From assembly GCF_001730315.1 (NCBI RefSeq), contig NZ_MIKC01000041.1, forward strand, positions 62,001 through 126,000: a DNA stretch of 64,000 bases. Reading direction: 5' to 3'. The stretch's first letter is position 1; each line of letters opens with the position of its first letter. Origin of the DNA: Enterococcus ureilyticus. Lineage in GTDB: Bacteria; Bacillota; Bacilli; Lactobacillales; Enterococcaceae. Below are positions 7,901 to 15,523 of the stretch, one piece after another. Position numbers and translations under genes: made by a program. Under the pieces are notes generated by a model. It ran no database searches. It was not told the origin of the DNA and saw nothing but the letters and a program-made list of their open reading frames with translations.

Positions 7901-9319
7901 ATGGCTTTTGAAAGTTTAACAGATCGCCTACAACAGGCAATGAGCAAATTACGTCGTAAAGGAAAAGTATCTGAAGCTGACGTAAAAGAAATGATGAGAG
8001 AAATACGTTTGGCTTTATTAGAAGCCGATGTAAATTTACAAGTGGTGAAAGATTTTACTAAGCGTGTTCGTGAACGTGCGGTTGGAGTCGAAGTTCTTGA
8101 AAGCCTATCACCAGCGCAACAAATCGTTAAAATTGTTGATGAGGAATTAACAGCAACATTAGGTTCAGAAACAGTAGGCTTGAACAAGTCAGAGCGCATT
8201 CCAACAGTGATCATGATGGTCGGACTACAAGGGGCTGGTAAAACAACTTTTGGTGGTAAATTAGCCAATCATTTGATTAAAACAGAAAAGGCTCGTCCAT
8301 TAATGATTGCAGCCGATGTTTATCGTCCAGCAGCGATTGATCAATTGAAAGTGTTAGGTCAGCAATTAGATGTACCCGTTTTTGATATGGGCACAGAGGT
8401 TAGTCCAGTAGAAATTGTTCGTCAAGGAATGGAACTAGCCAAAGAAAAGAAAAATGATTATGTCCTGATCGATACGGCTGGACGTCTACATATTGATGAG
8501 ACGTTGATGGATGAACTAAAACAAATTAAAGAAATCGCACAACCAGATGATATTTTGCTTGTTGTTGATGCAATGACAGGGCAAGATGCGGTCAATGTTG
8601 CGGATAGTTTTAATCAGCAATTAGGAATTACAGGGGTTGTGATCACTAAACTTGATGGGGATACGCGAGGCGGTGCGGCACTTTCTATTCGTTCTGTCAC
8701 GGGCGCACCAATCAAATTTATCGGTTCTGGTGAAAAACTAACCGATTTAGAAATTTTCCACCCAGATCGTATGTCCAGCCGTATTTTAGGGATGGGCGAT
8801 ATGCTGACCTTGATTGAAAAAGCCCAACAAGATTACGATGAGAAAAAAGCTGAAGAACTTGCAGTAAAAATGAAAGAAAACAGCTTTGACTTCAATGATT
8901 TTATTGAGCAGCTAGACCAAGTAATGGGGATGGGACCAATTGAAGATTTATTGAAAATGATTCCCGGCATGAATAATATGCCTGGCTTAGAAAATGTCAA
9001 AGTCGATCCTAAAGATGTAGCGCGTAAAAAAGCAATGGTCCTTTCAATGACACCTGCTGAAAGAGAAAATCCGGATCTATTGAATCCAAGCCGCCGTCGT
9101 CGAATTGCTGCTGGTTCTGGTAATAATGTTGTTGAAGTTAATCGAATGATCAAACAATTTAAAGAATCTAAAAAAATGATGCAGCAAATGTCTAAAGGCA
9201 ACATGGATATTCCGGGCATGGATCAAATGCTTGGTGGAGGTATTAAAGGAAAACTTGGAAAAATGGCCATGAATCGCATGGTGAAGAAAAACAAGAAGAA
9301 GAAAAAGAAGAAAAAATAG
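7901..9319 (+). CDS. ffh: Signal recognition particle GTPase Ffh
   Basis: A 472-residue SRP54 protein. The four-helix N domain (1-90) precedes the GTPase domain with G1 GLQGAGKTT, the IBD segment DVYRPAAI, DTAGR and TKLDGD. The methionine-rich M domain follows (about 300-450: MGMGPIEDLLKMIPGM, SRRRRIAAGSG, MMQQM), which binds 4.5S RNA and signal peptides. The tail is almost pure lysine. It forms an operon with ylxM and ends at a very strong hairpin. In most Firmicutes rpsP follows directly; here rpsP is about 5 kb away. Confidence 0.97.
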   Translation: MAFESLTDRLQQAMSKLRRKGKVSEADVKEMMREIRLALLEADVNLQVVKDFTKRVRERAVGVEVLESLSPAQQIVKIVDEELTATLGSETVGLNKSERIPTVIMMVGLQGAGKTTFGGKLANHLIKTEKARPLMIAADVYRPAAIDQLKVLGQQLDVPVFDMGTEVSPVEIVRQGMELAKEKKNDYVLIDTAGRLHIDETLMDELKQIKEIAQPDDILLVVDAMTGQDAVNVADSFNQQLGITGVVITKLDGDTRGGAALSIRSVTGAPIKFIGSGEKLTDLEIFHPDRMSSRILGMGDMLTLIEKAQQDYDEKKAEELAVKMKENSFDFNDFIEQLDQVMGMGPIEDLLKMIPGMNNMPGLENVKVDPKDVARKKAMVLSMTPAERENPDLLNPSRRRRIAAGSGNNVVEVNRMIKQFKESKKMMQQMSKGNMDIPGMDQMLGGGIKGKLGKMAMNRMVKKNKKKKKKKK

Positions 9320-9322
9320 AGA

Positions 9323-9371
9323 CAAAAATAAAGCTGTCCAAAATCTAAAGATTTTGACAGCTTTATTTTTG
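9323..9371. terminator. Long bidirectional terminator after ffh
   Basis: Two 23-24 base arms (CAAAAATAAAGCTGTC... and ...GACAGCTTTATTTTTG) are perfectly complementary except for one bulged C, with a two-base loop. It lies between the convergent ffh and ABC permease genes. Confidence 0.9.
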
Positions 9372-9387
9372 TAGAGAGTAGTAACTA

Positions 9388-10554
9388 TTATTCAATACGA
9401 ATACTATCTTTGATTTGCTGTTTCTGATTGAACCATTCCTGAAATTCTTTTCTAAAAACCAGATATGTTCCAATCATAGCTGTGATGATTCCATAAATTA
9501 ACAAAGCAGGAATAGGGGATGGCTGGTCTTCACCATAATAAACGCCTTGACTGAATACAAGAACGATTGGAACATAAATCGTCATGGCAACAATAAAGGG
9601 TATTTTCAGCTTGTCAAACAGTAAATAGTTTCCTCTCTTCTCCAACGTAAGGGAAGGAAATAAAATAGCACCTAAAACAAATAGCAGTAATGATGAAACA
9701 ACAGCTAACATAATTGGAACAGTAGAAATCGGATCTTTTGTGACGGTGTAGACGAAAAATTTTCCTGTTATATATACATCTGTTGTCGCGTGAGTGAAGT
9801 AATACCACGCATTTGTGATACCAGTGATGAAAAACTCTAATGACACACAAAAGCCAAAAGCCGTAAGCGGTCCTAACAACATGTTCCCTGTTACTAGCCC
9901 AATAAAAACCGAAACAAAGAAATAGAGAATACAAGTGGTCCAACTGGCTAAAATATTCTTAGCGAGATCCGTCATACTAATATTCACATACTCAGCAGGA
10001 ATTCCTGTTGTAATAATTCCAACAAATAGAATTTTTGCTAAAAGGATACTAAGTAAAATTGGCAAAGCAATCAAAACGAGTTTCGAGTAATAGATCCTCC
10101 GCTTAGAAACACCTAATGAGAAAAGAAATTCATTGAAAGAAGTTTTTAAATCAGCAAAAAATAGAAAGAATCCAATTGTTGACACAACTGCGATTAAGAG
10201 CAGCGAGTTTTCATTAAAATACATAGAGTAATAGGGTTGATCTTTGTCAGAATCGGAAATTATTTTTCCTTGTTCATCATAAGAATTCGTTTGATAAAAT
10301 AAGCTTAATCCTTCTTTTTTATCTAAAGCTAGGCGTTCATCTACTGACAAGCCTTTATATCTAGGATTTTCTTCGTCTGCTATCTCATTTAAATCTTTGA
10401 TGTATTGTTCGGAGTCATAATAACTTTCCATTGCTTTCCAGCGATTAACGTCATTAATTCCTAGATAGCCATAAAATACTAAAATCAAGAGACTTGTAAC
10501 GATCAAAGCAAGTCCATAGCGTTTTTTCAAAATAATCATTAATTGTTTATTCAT
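9388..10554 (-). CDS. ABC transporter permease (ABC-2 type, YtrC/D-like)
   Basis: A 388-residue membrane protein. It has an N-terminal TM (about 15-32), an extracellular domain of about 80 residues, and then six to seven hydrophobic segments. These are near residues 117-135, 155-180, 200-225, 230-250, 280-300, 315-335 and 348-368. It is the last gene of a GntR-ATPase-permease operon with ATGA-type overlaps, the arrangement of the Bacillus ytr locus, which responds to cell-wall-active agents. The substrate is unknown. Confidence 0.8.
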   Translation of the reverse strand: MNKQLMIILKKRYGLALIVTSLLILVFYGYLGINDVNRWKAMESYYDSEQYIKDLNEIADEENPRYKGLSVDERLALDKKEGLSLFYQTNSYDEQGKIISDSDKDQPYYSMYFNENSLLLIAVVSTIGFFLFFADLKTSFNEFLFSLGVSKRRIYYSKLVLIALPILLSILLAKILFVGIITTGIPAEYVNISMTDLAKNILASWTTCILYFFVSVFIGLVTGNMLLGPLTAFGFCVSLEFFITGITNAWYYFTHATTDVYITGKFFVYTVTKDPISTVPIMLAVVSSLLLFVLGAILFPSLTLEKRGNYLLFDKLKIPFIVAMTIYVPIVLVFSQGVYYGEDQPSPIPALLIYGIITAMIGTYLVFRKEFQEWFNQKQQIKDSIRIE

Positions 10555-11450
10555 AAAATTACTCCTCCCAAAGAATTGACTTCGTTCTTATTGGCAAGAT
10601 TTGCTTCAAAGACATCTTCTAGTGTCAAGGGCAGTTCCTCAAATAAGATAGGTTGCTCAGCTTGTATCAATGTTTGTAATTCTTCTGTATAATTTTCAAA
10701 AATGGCTGTAATAACGCGTCCTTGAAAATGTAGAAGCTGACTATTTTCTTTAACGAGAGTTGGGACTTTTTTTGTTTTGAAAACCAGTTGGATTTTGCGA
10801 GCGTTCTCTCTTAATGCTTCTAGGTGATAATCCAATTGAATCCTTGTATGTTTTAAAATCAATGCACGATCGATAATACTTTCTAACTCATTTAAATTGT
10901 GAGAAGAGATAATGATCGAACGGTTATTTTCACTGACATCTTCTAAAAGAATCCCTAAAACATTTTTTTTAACAATCACATCGAGCCCATCCAAAGGTTC
11001 ATCTAGCAAAAGATACTCAGCATTCGAACAAATAGCCAAAATCGTCTTATAAAGTCCCTGCATTCCTTTAGACATTGCGCGATATTTAAGGTGAGGATGT
11101 AGCTTGTTTTTCTTAGTCAAACTTAAATATTTTTCTTTGTTAAAGTCGGCATAAGCATGTTGATAAAAGAACAATAGTTTGTTTAATGAATAGTTTGAGA
11201 GAAAGTTGTATTGTTCATCGATATAAAATATTTTTTGTCTAAGTATCTTATTGATTTGAATGTCTTCTTGATTGATAAAGATTTTCCCTTGATCCAACTC
11301 GTAGTGACCTGCTAGAGATCTAAAGAAGGTAGTTTTACCAGAACCGTTTCGACCAATCAAGCCCACGATTTCTCCTTGTTTCAATGTCAAATTGATATCT
11401 TGTAAGATATCTTGTTGATCAATTCCTTTTTGTAAATTCTCTATTTTCAT
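10551..11450 (-). CDS. ABC transporter ATP-binding protein (YtrB-like)
   Basis: A 299-residue ATPase. It has Walker A GRNGSGKTT (about residue 33), a Q-loop near IDEQYNF, Walker B YLLLDEPLDGLD and the switch His in SSHNLNEL. The ABC signature is unusual: MSKGMQ takes the place of LSGGQ. The C-terminal 80 residues form an accessory domain of the kind seen in bacitracin/Ytr-type exporters. Start and stop overlap its neighbours by four bases, so the operon is tightly coupled and probably makes an exporter or a sensor complex. Confidence 0.85.
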   Translation of the reverse strand: MKIENLQKGIDQQDILQDINLTLKQGEIVGLIGRNGSGKTTFFRSLAGHYELDQGKIFINQEDIQINKILRQKIFYIDEQYNFLSNYSLNKLLFFYQHAYADFNKEKYLSLTKKNKLHPHLKYRAMSKGMQGLYKTILAICSNAEYLLLDEPLDGLDVIVKKNVLGILLEDVSENNRSIIISSHNLNELESIIDRALILKHTRIQLDYHLEALRENARKIQLVFKTKKVPTLVKENSQLLHFQGRVITAIFENYTEELQTLIQAEQPILFEELPLTLEDVFEANLANKNEVNSLGGVIL

Positions 11451-11833
11451 ATAGATTCTCCTTTCAACTGTTGATCACTTTCCTCCAGCCATTGCGTTAA
11501 TTCGTCTTTAGAAACGTTTAGATAATTCGCTTCAATAATTAACTCGTTAAATTTATTTTTGATTTTTTGTATTTGGTATTCGTCACGGAGTGTTGGATCA
11601 ATTTTTTTTACATAAGTGCCTTTGCCTTTAACCGTAACGATGACTTCTTGTGCTTCTAATAGTTTATAGGCCTTACTAACTGTATTAGGGTTCATCATAA
11701 GCTGACGAGCCATTTCTCGTACGGAGGGGAGGCGGTCACCAGATTGTAATAAACCGTTCAGGATATCTTCTTTGATCCCTAACATTAATTGCTCATAATA
11801 AGGTTTACTACTAGTTTTATTAATAGAAACCAT
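11447..11833 (-). CDS. GntR-family regulator, YtrA subfamily
   Basis: A 128-residue repressor consisting of a winged helix (residues 10-75: YEQLMLGIKEDILNGLL, LPSVREMARQLMMNPNTVSKAY, VKGKGTYV) and a short C-terminal dimerisation tail. The lack of a large effector domain is typical for YtrA. It is the first gene of the ABC transporter operon. A palindrome overlapping the -10 of its own promoter (11866-11886) strongly suggests autorepression that is relieved by a signal still unknown. Confidence 0.88.
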   Translation of the reverse strand: MVSINKTSSKPYYEQLMLGIKEDILNGLLQSGDRLPSVREMARQLMMNPNTVSKAYKLLEAQEVIVTVKGKGTYVKKIDPTLRDEYQIQKIKNKFNELIIEANYLNVSKDELTQWLEESDQQLKGESI

Positions 11834-11865
11834 AGATGTCTCCTTTCTAAAAAGAGTGTTTGTTG

Positions 11866-11900
11866 TGTACTAGTATACATAGTACAGTTCGGGTTGTAAA
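11866..11900 (-). promoter_or_regulatory. Promoter and palindromic operator of the GntR/ABC operon
   Basis: Read on the minus strand, TTTACA (11895-11900), a 17-base spacer and TATACT (11872-11877) form a good sigma-A promoter. A 21-bp inverted repeat with arms TGTACTA and TAGTACA (11866-11886) covers the -10. Repeats of this kind are typical YtrA-family operators. Confidence 0.75.
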
Positions 11901-11967
11901 CATTTTTTTAGAAATTTTGGTAAAATAAAGAGAAATGACTAAAATCAAAGTCTTGGGAGGGGATCAG

Positions 11968-12531
11968 TTGAAGCAGAGATGTTCTTGGGCACAAGAAAAT
12001 GAAAAAATGAAACTCTATCATGATACGATTTGGGGTATTCCTTTATATGACGACCAGCGCCTATTTAGAAAGTTGAGTTTAGATATCAATCAAGCAGGTC
12101 TAAGTTGGCAAACTATTTTAAATAAAGAAGATCATTTCGATGAGGCATTTGATGAGTTTAACTTAAAGAAAGTTGCAGCTTATGATGAAAAAAAAGTCGA
12201 AGAACTTTTAACTAATCCAGGAATCATCCGTAATCGCAGGAAAATCGAAGCCACTATTCACAACGCTCAAAAAGTTATTGAAATTCAAAAAGAATTTGGT
12301 TCGTTCTCAGATTATTTATGGGCATTCAATCAGCATAAAGTTTTAAAAAATGCTTACACTGACCAGACAGAAGTTCCCACAACAAATGATTTATCTGATA
12401 CCATTACGAAAGATTTAAAGAGAATAGGCTTTAAGTTTGTTGGTAGTACGATTATCTATGCTTTCTTGGAAGCCGTGGGCATCATCAATGATCATGTAAC
12501 AACTTGCTTTCGATATGAAGAAATCCAATAA
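11968..12531 (+). CDS. tag: DNA-3-methyladenine glycosylase I
   Basis: A 187-residue Tag-family base-excision repair glycosylase that removes 3-methyladenine. Motifs are RCSWAQENEKMKLYHDTIWGIP, the aromatic pocket region AGLSWQTIL, IIRNRRKIEATIHNA and C-terminal VGIINDHVTTC with the zinc-binding His/Cys. TTG 11968 is chosen because GGGAGGGG lies seven bases upstream and the protein then begins MKQRCSWA like E. coli Tag. The ATG 33 bases earlier lies very close to a likely -10 (TAAAAT 11921) and has no good binding site. Confidence 0.9.
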   Translation: MKQRCSWAQENEKMKLYHDTIWGIPLYDDQRLFRKLSLDINQAGLSWQTILNKEDHFDEAFDEFNLKKVAAYDEKKVEELLTNPGIIRNRRKIEATIHNAQKVIEIQKEFGSFSDYLWAFNQHKVLKNAYTDQTEVPTTNDLSDTITKDLKRIGFKFVGSTIIYAFLEAVGIINDHVTTCFRYEEIQ

Positions 12532-12587
12532 TAAATAGGCTAAACCAAAACTGAATACCGTTTTGATTTAGCCTATTTATTATTGGA
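12525..12587. terminator. Bidirectional terminator spanning the tag stop codon
   Basis: Perfect 16-base arms CCAATAATAAATAGGC (12525-12540) and GCCTATTTATTATTGG (12571-12586), extended inward by TAAA/TTTA and AAAAC/GTTTT. It covers the stop codon of tag and touches that of the convergent FMN reductase. Confidence 0.85.
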
Positions 12588-13139
12588 TTACCTATTTTTT
12601 TCTAAAAGAACAAGGTAAGAGTCAACAATGGTTTTGAAAAAGCTCATGGTATTTTCAGTAATCGTTCCATCCTCATTAATTAGGCTGACAACATTTCCAA
12701 TATAAGCTTCTGGCTGTTGTAAAGTTGGTACATTAAGGAAAACAAGTGATTGACGCAAATGATGGTTTGCACCGAAGGCACTTAGAGCACCAGGCGATAC
12801 ACTGACAACAAGCCCCGGTTTGCCATCCCAAACATTTTGACCGTAAGGACGTGAGCCAACATCTAAAGCATTTTTCAACACGCCCGGAACAGAGCGATTA
12901 TATTCTGGTGTGACAAAAACAAGTCCTGAAAGTTCTTTGACTTCTGCTCTAAACTTTGTCCAAGCTGCAGGAGGGGTCCCTTCATCATCTAAATCCTGAT
13001 TATACATCTCTAAATTATCCAAATGAATAAAAATAGGTTCATAATCCTCTGGGAATAAACTGGCAAGAGCAGTTGCTACGGTTTTACTATAAGAGCCTTT
13101 TCTCAAACTTCCGACAAAAAAACCAATTTTTTTCTTCAT
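12588..13139 (-). CDS. NAD(P)H-dependent FMN reductase
   Basis: A 183-residue flavodoxin-like NADPH:FMN reductase (PF03358 type). The FMN phosphate loop is GSLRKGSYSKTVA, the isoalloxazine contact is TPEYNRSVPGVLKNALD, and the SPGALSAFGANHHLRQ segment is characteristic. Relatives reduce quinones, azo dyes or chromate, so the physiological substrate is uncertain. GGAGGAATAATT precedes the ATG. It is a single gene with its own promoter and a shared terminator with tag. Confidence 0.88.
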   Translation of the reverse strand: MKKKIGFFVGSLRKGSYSKTVATALASLFPEDYEPIFIHLDNLEMYNQDLDDEGTPPAAWTKFRAEVKELSGLVFVTPEYNRSVPGVLKNALDVGSRPYGQNVWDGKPGLVVSVSPGALSAFGANHHLRQSLVFLNVPTLQQPEAYIGNVVSLINEDGTITENTMSFFKTIVDSYLVLLEKNR

Positions 13140-13178
13140 AAATTATTCCTCCATTCGATAAATAACATAGTTTATTAA

Positions 13179-13207
13179 ATTTTAAATCTAAAAGCTTGGT
13201 TTTGCAA
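13179..13207 (-). promoter_or_regulatory. Promoter of the FMN reductase
   Basis: On the minus strand TTGCAA (13202-13207), a 17-base spacer and TAAAAT (13179-13184) precede the gene by about 40 bases. Confidence 0.55.
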
Positions 13208-13372
13208 GAATTCACTCTTTTGCTCAGCAATCAATCTACGTTATGTAAGTAATGAAAGATAGATCTAGTTAAGTTACTGAAACGAAATCTCGTAAATTAA
13301 TCAAGGATTGGAAAAGAGACAAATTGAAAAATGAGGATGGAATGTTTCATTGTTTTTCTTTGAACGTTCCTA

Positions 13373-13378
13373 TATAAT
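13373..13378 (+). promoter_or_regulatory. -10 element before the acetyltransferase
   Basis: TATAAT (13373-13378) with a weak TTGTTT 17 bases upstream, 34 bases before the ATG. The remaining bases 13208-13350 show nothing else recognisable. Confidence 0.5.
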
Positions 13379-13411
13379 CAACCTAACTTAGGAGACAGGA
13401 AAGGAGCAAGT

Positions 13412-13843
13412 ATGACAATCAGACAAACGATTCAAAAAGAACTGAAGGCATATGAAGTCAGCGCTATTCAAACATTAAAAGAAAACAATAGCTTCCTTTA
13501 CTCTATTGAATACAAACTTGATTTAAGTTTTTTTAAATTTCAAAATAACAAAATAAATCACTTGTTATACTGGGATAAAGATGAATTAGTCGGCTATGCT
13601 GCGATGAGCAATTTTGATCCTGAAGCACTAGAGGTAACACTCATTGTGAGACCGGATCAAAAAATTCTCAACGAAATGAATAAGACAATACGGACGTTTA
13701 GCCAACAAGAAAAAATCAATAAAATTTTATTAATCACAGATCGAAAGGATACTTTTTTTAGGAGTTATATGGAAGGGGTAAATCGGTATAAATATGTCTT
13801 TTCAGAATACTCAATGATTTTAGTAATCAATCAATCAATTTGA
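13412..13843 (+). pseudogene. N-terminal part of a frameshifted GNAT acetyltransferase
   Basis: A 143-residue frame beginning MTIRQTIQKELKAYEV, with AAAGGAG before the ATG. It resembles the first half of two-domain GNAT proteins (HLLYWDKDELVGYAAMSNF, then a short strand-rich segment ending YKYVFSEYSMILVI). The frame stops at TGA inside an AATC tandem repeat. Removing one AATC unit fuses it exactly in frame with the downstream GNAT domain to give one protein of about 278 residues. The gene is therefore broken, phase-variable, or mis-sequenced. The shortened product lacks the acetyl-CoA motif. Confidence 0.75.
13825..13839 (+). repeat. AATC tetranucleotide repeat at the frameshift
   Basis: AATCAATCAATCAAT, 3.75 copies. 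With one copy fewer the reading continues V-I-N-Q-F-E-P-K into the second domain; with the present number it reads V-I-N-Q-S-I-stop. Four-base units change frame with every slip, so this is a possible slippage switch. Confidence 0.8.
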
Positions 13844-13895
13844 GCCCAAATCTACTAATGTTTCGCTAGAACCTGCAAAAAAAGAGGAAGCAGGG

Positions 13896-14252
13896 ATGAT
13901 TGCTTCGTTAGAAGAAAATCAACTAGCGAATGAGACTATGCCATTAGATCCTGAAGATTTAGAAAAGACACTTGTTCTAAGAAAAAATGAGCAAGTCATC
14001 GCAAGTATCAGAGTAGAAAATGAAGGGAATTCTTCTGGACTTTACGGTTTTGTGGTAAGATCAGAATTTCGAAATCAAGGAATAGGTAGAAAAGTAATCA
14101 GCCAGACCATCCAAGAATTACTGGAAAAACAAGCAAAAAACATTTATTTAGAAGTAGAATCAACGAATGAAACAGCGCTTCATTTATATCGCTCCATAGG
14201 ATTTAAGGAGCAGACGCTTTTTGATTACTATATTTACGAAATAACTGACTAA
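13896..14252 (+). pseudogene. C-terminal GNAT acetyltransferase domain (separated by frameshift)
   Basis: A 118-residue frame carrying the complete acetyl-CoA-binding part of GNAT: strand GLYGFVVRSEFR, pyrophosphate loop RNQGIGRKV and motif B ETALHLYRSIGF. The open frame extends upstream of ATG 13896 to the AATC repeat, showing it was once joined to the preceding frame. A GAGGAAG sequence lies about eight bases before the ATG, so independent translation of this domain is conceivable. It is ended by a hairpin at 14261. Confidence 0.75.
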
Positions 14253-14260
14253 GATAATCT

Positions 14261-14319
14261 AAAAACAAGCTACGAACGACGACAAAGAATTACCTTTTTT
14301 CGTTCATAGCTTATTTTTG
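14261..14319 (+). terminator. Terminator after the acetyltransferase
   Basis: AAAAACAAGCTACGAACG pairs with CGTTCATAGCTTATTTTT, with two G-T pairs, and is followed by a T-rich end. Confidence 0.75.
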
Positions 14320-14430
14320 TTAAGCAAGTGTTGATTGCCCCTGCCAAGGTGAAATAAGTATACCATATGAAGTTAAAAGTGCCAAAAATCAGTGCTTTAA
14401 AGGTTTTTATAAGGTGTCAAGAAAAAACTC

Positions 14431-14459
14431 TTTACAGGTGATTGGAAATCTGTTAAACT
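14431..14459 (+). promoter_or_regulatory. rpsP promoter
   Basis: TTTACA (14431-14436), exactly 17 bases, then TAAACT (14454-14459), 40 bases before rpsP. The presence of a dedicated promoter fits the separation of rpsP from ffh. Confidence 0.65.
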
Positions 14460-14498
14460 AACATTTGTGATTAAGTTAATGGAGGTGTAATATATAAA

Positions 14499-14774
14499 AT
14501 GTCAGTAAAAATTCGTTTAAAACGCATGGGTTCTAAAAAAAGTCCTTTTTACCGTATTGTAGTTGCAGATTCTCGTTCTCCTCGTGATGGACGTTTCATC
14601 GAAACTGTTGGAACTTACAATCCTTTAAAAGATCCTGCAGAAGTAGTTTTAAAAGAAGATTTAGTTTTAGACTGGTTGTCTAAAGGCGCTCAGCCTTCAG
14701 ATACAGTTCGTAACATCCTTTCAAAAGAAGGCGTTATGAAAAAACACCATGAAGCTAAACTTGAAAAGAAATAA
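14499..14774 (+). CDS. rpsP: 30S ribosomal protein S16
   Basis: A 91-residue S16 with the family N-terminus [26 protein letters not shown] and the conserved [12 protein letters not shown] and [11 protein letters not shown] segments. S16 is an assembly protein of the 30S body. GGAGGTG precedes the ATG with a rather long spacer. It is cotranscribed with khpA eight bases downstream. Confidence 0.97.
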   Translation: MSVKIRLKRMGSKKSPFYRIVVADSRSPRDGRFIETVGTYNPLKDPAEVVLKEDLVLDWLSKGAQPSDTVRNILSKEGVMKKHHEAKLEKK

Positions 14775-14782
14775 GGTGATCG

Positions 14783-15031
14783 ATGATGACAGATGTGAAA
14801 GAGTTAGTCTTAACTATCGTTCGTCCATTAGTCAGTCAACCTGAGATGGTCAAATTAGAAATAGAAGAATCTGATGTTTTTTTAGAGTATAATCTGACTG
14901 TATCACCTGAAGATATTGGCCGTATCATTGGCAAACAAGGACGTGTAGCGAAAGCAATTCGTACAATTGTTTACAGTGTGCGTGTGGATGGGCCTAAAAA
15001 AGTTCGTTTAAATATCGTAGATGGTAAATAA
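14783..15031 (+). CDS. khpA: KH-domain RNA-binding protein KhpA
   Basis: An 82-residue single KH domain protein (YlqC). The GxxG loop is IIGKQGRVAKAIRTIV, after the V-domain strand VFLEYNLTVSPEDIG. In streptococci and lactobacilli KhpA partners with KhpB/EloR to control cell elongation through RNA binding. The start could be either of two adjacent ATG codons (14783 or 14786) after AAGGTGAT. In most Firmicutes rimM and trmD follow; here a terminator and unrelated genes follow. Confidence 0.93.
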   Translation: MMTDVKELVLTIVRPLVSQPEMVKLEIEESDVFLEYNLTVSPEDIGRIIGKQGRVAKAIRTIVYSVRVDGPKKVRLNIVDGK

Positions 15032-15038
15032 CTTCAAA

Positions 15039-15068
15039 TTAAAACACTCAATTATTTGGGTGTTTTTT
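15039..15068 (+). terminator. Terminator after khpA
   Basis: AAAACACTC/GGGTGTTTT stem around an AT-rich loop, followed by a T-run. Confidence 0.8.
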
Positions 15069-15118
15069 CTTTGACTTACAAGAAACCAAAGAAAGTAGTG
15101 GACTTGTGCGAAATATAA

Positions 15119-15178
15119 ATAAAAAGGCAGAAAAGCTAGTCAATGTGAGGCAATGGCTAGTTCTTCTGCCTTTTTAAG
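15119..15178 (-). terminator. Terminator of the DUF1576 operon
   Basis: AAAAAGGCAGAA/TTCTGCCTTTTT outer stem with an inner GCTAG/CTAG pairing; on the minus strand it ends in a T-run. Confidence 0.8.
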
Positions 15179-15184
15179 ATACCG

Positions 15185-15523
15185 TTACTTTTTTCTAAAT
15201 ACTTTAATTTCGAAAAGAGGAGCATCAAAACTAATTTCTGCTTCGTCGATCATTAAACCTAATAAATGATAATCTTCTTCTTCATGATGGGTGATCCCAA
15301 GCAATTCATCATAATAACTTTCAATACTTAGATCCCTAGGTGTATTGAGTAGCTCTAATAAATAAAGGAGATTGTCAGGCTCTTGTTCAGTTTTCCCTTG
15401 TATGCTTATATAAAAACCTTCCAATGTAAAATCTACGCCAATTCGGATTTCTTCAATATCGTTTGAAAAGAAGTAAGTCAATAATTCATCTATAATTCGC
15501 TTAGCCTTGTCTCTTTCTTGCAT
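15185..15523 (-). CDS. Small protein of unknown function coupled to DUF1576
   Basis: A 112-residue acidic soluble protein starting MQERDKAKRIIDELLTYFFSNDIEEI. I do not recognise a family. It has an alternating helix/strand pattern with no Cys or metal motif. The gene overlaps the end of the DUF1576 gene by 23 bases, which indicates cotranscription and translational coupling, so it may be a cytoplasmic partner of the membrane protein. The terminator follows directly. Confidence 0.75.
   Translation of the reverse strand: MQERDKAKRIIDELLTYFFSNDIEEIRIGVDFTLEGFYISIQGKTEQEPDNLLYLLELLNTPRDLSIESYYDELLGITHHEEEDYHLLGLMIDEAEISFDAPLFEIKVFRKK

Noticed and set aside
7813-8268. A 151-codon minus-strand frame opposite ylxM/ffh
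   Set aside because: It is antisense to conserved ffh codons, has no ribosome site and shows Ser/Thr/Cys-rich composition typical of shadow frames.
13140-13372. A gene in the gap before the acetyltransferase
   Set aside because: Only promoter-like elements are present; no frame with a start and ribosome site exceeds a few codons.
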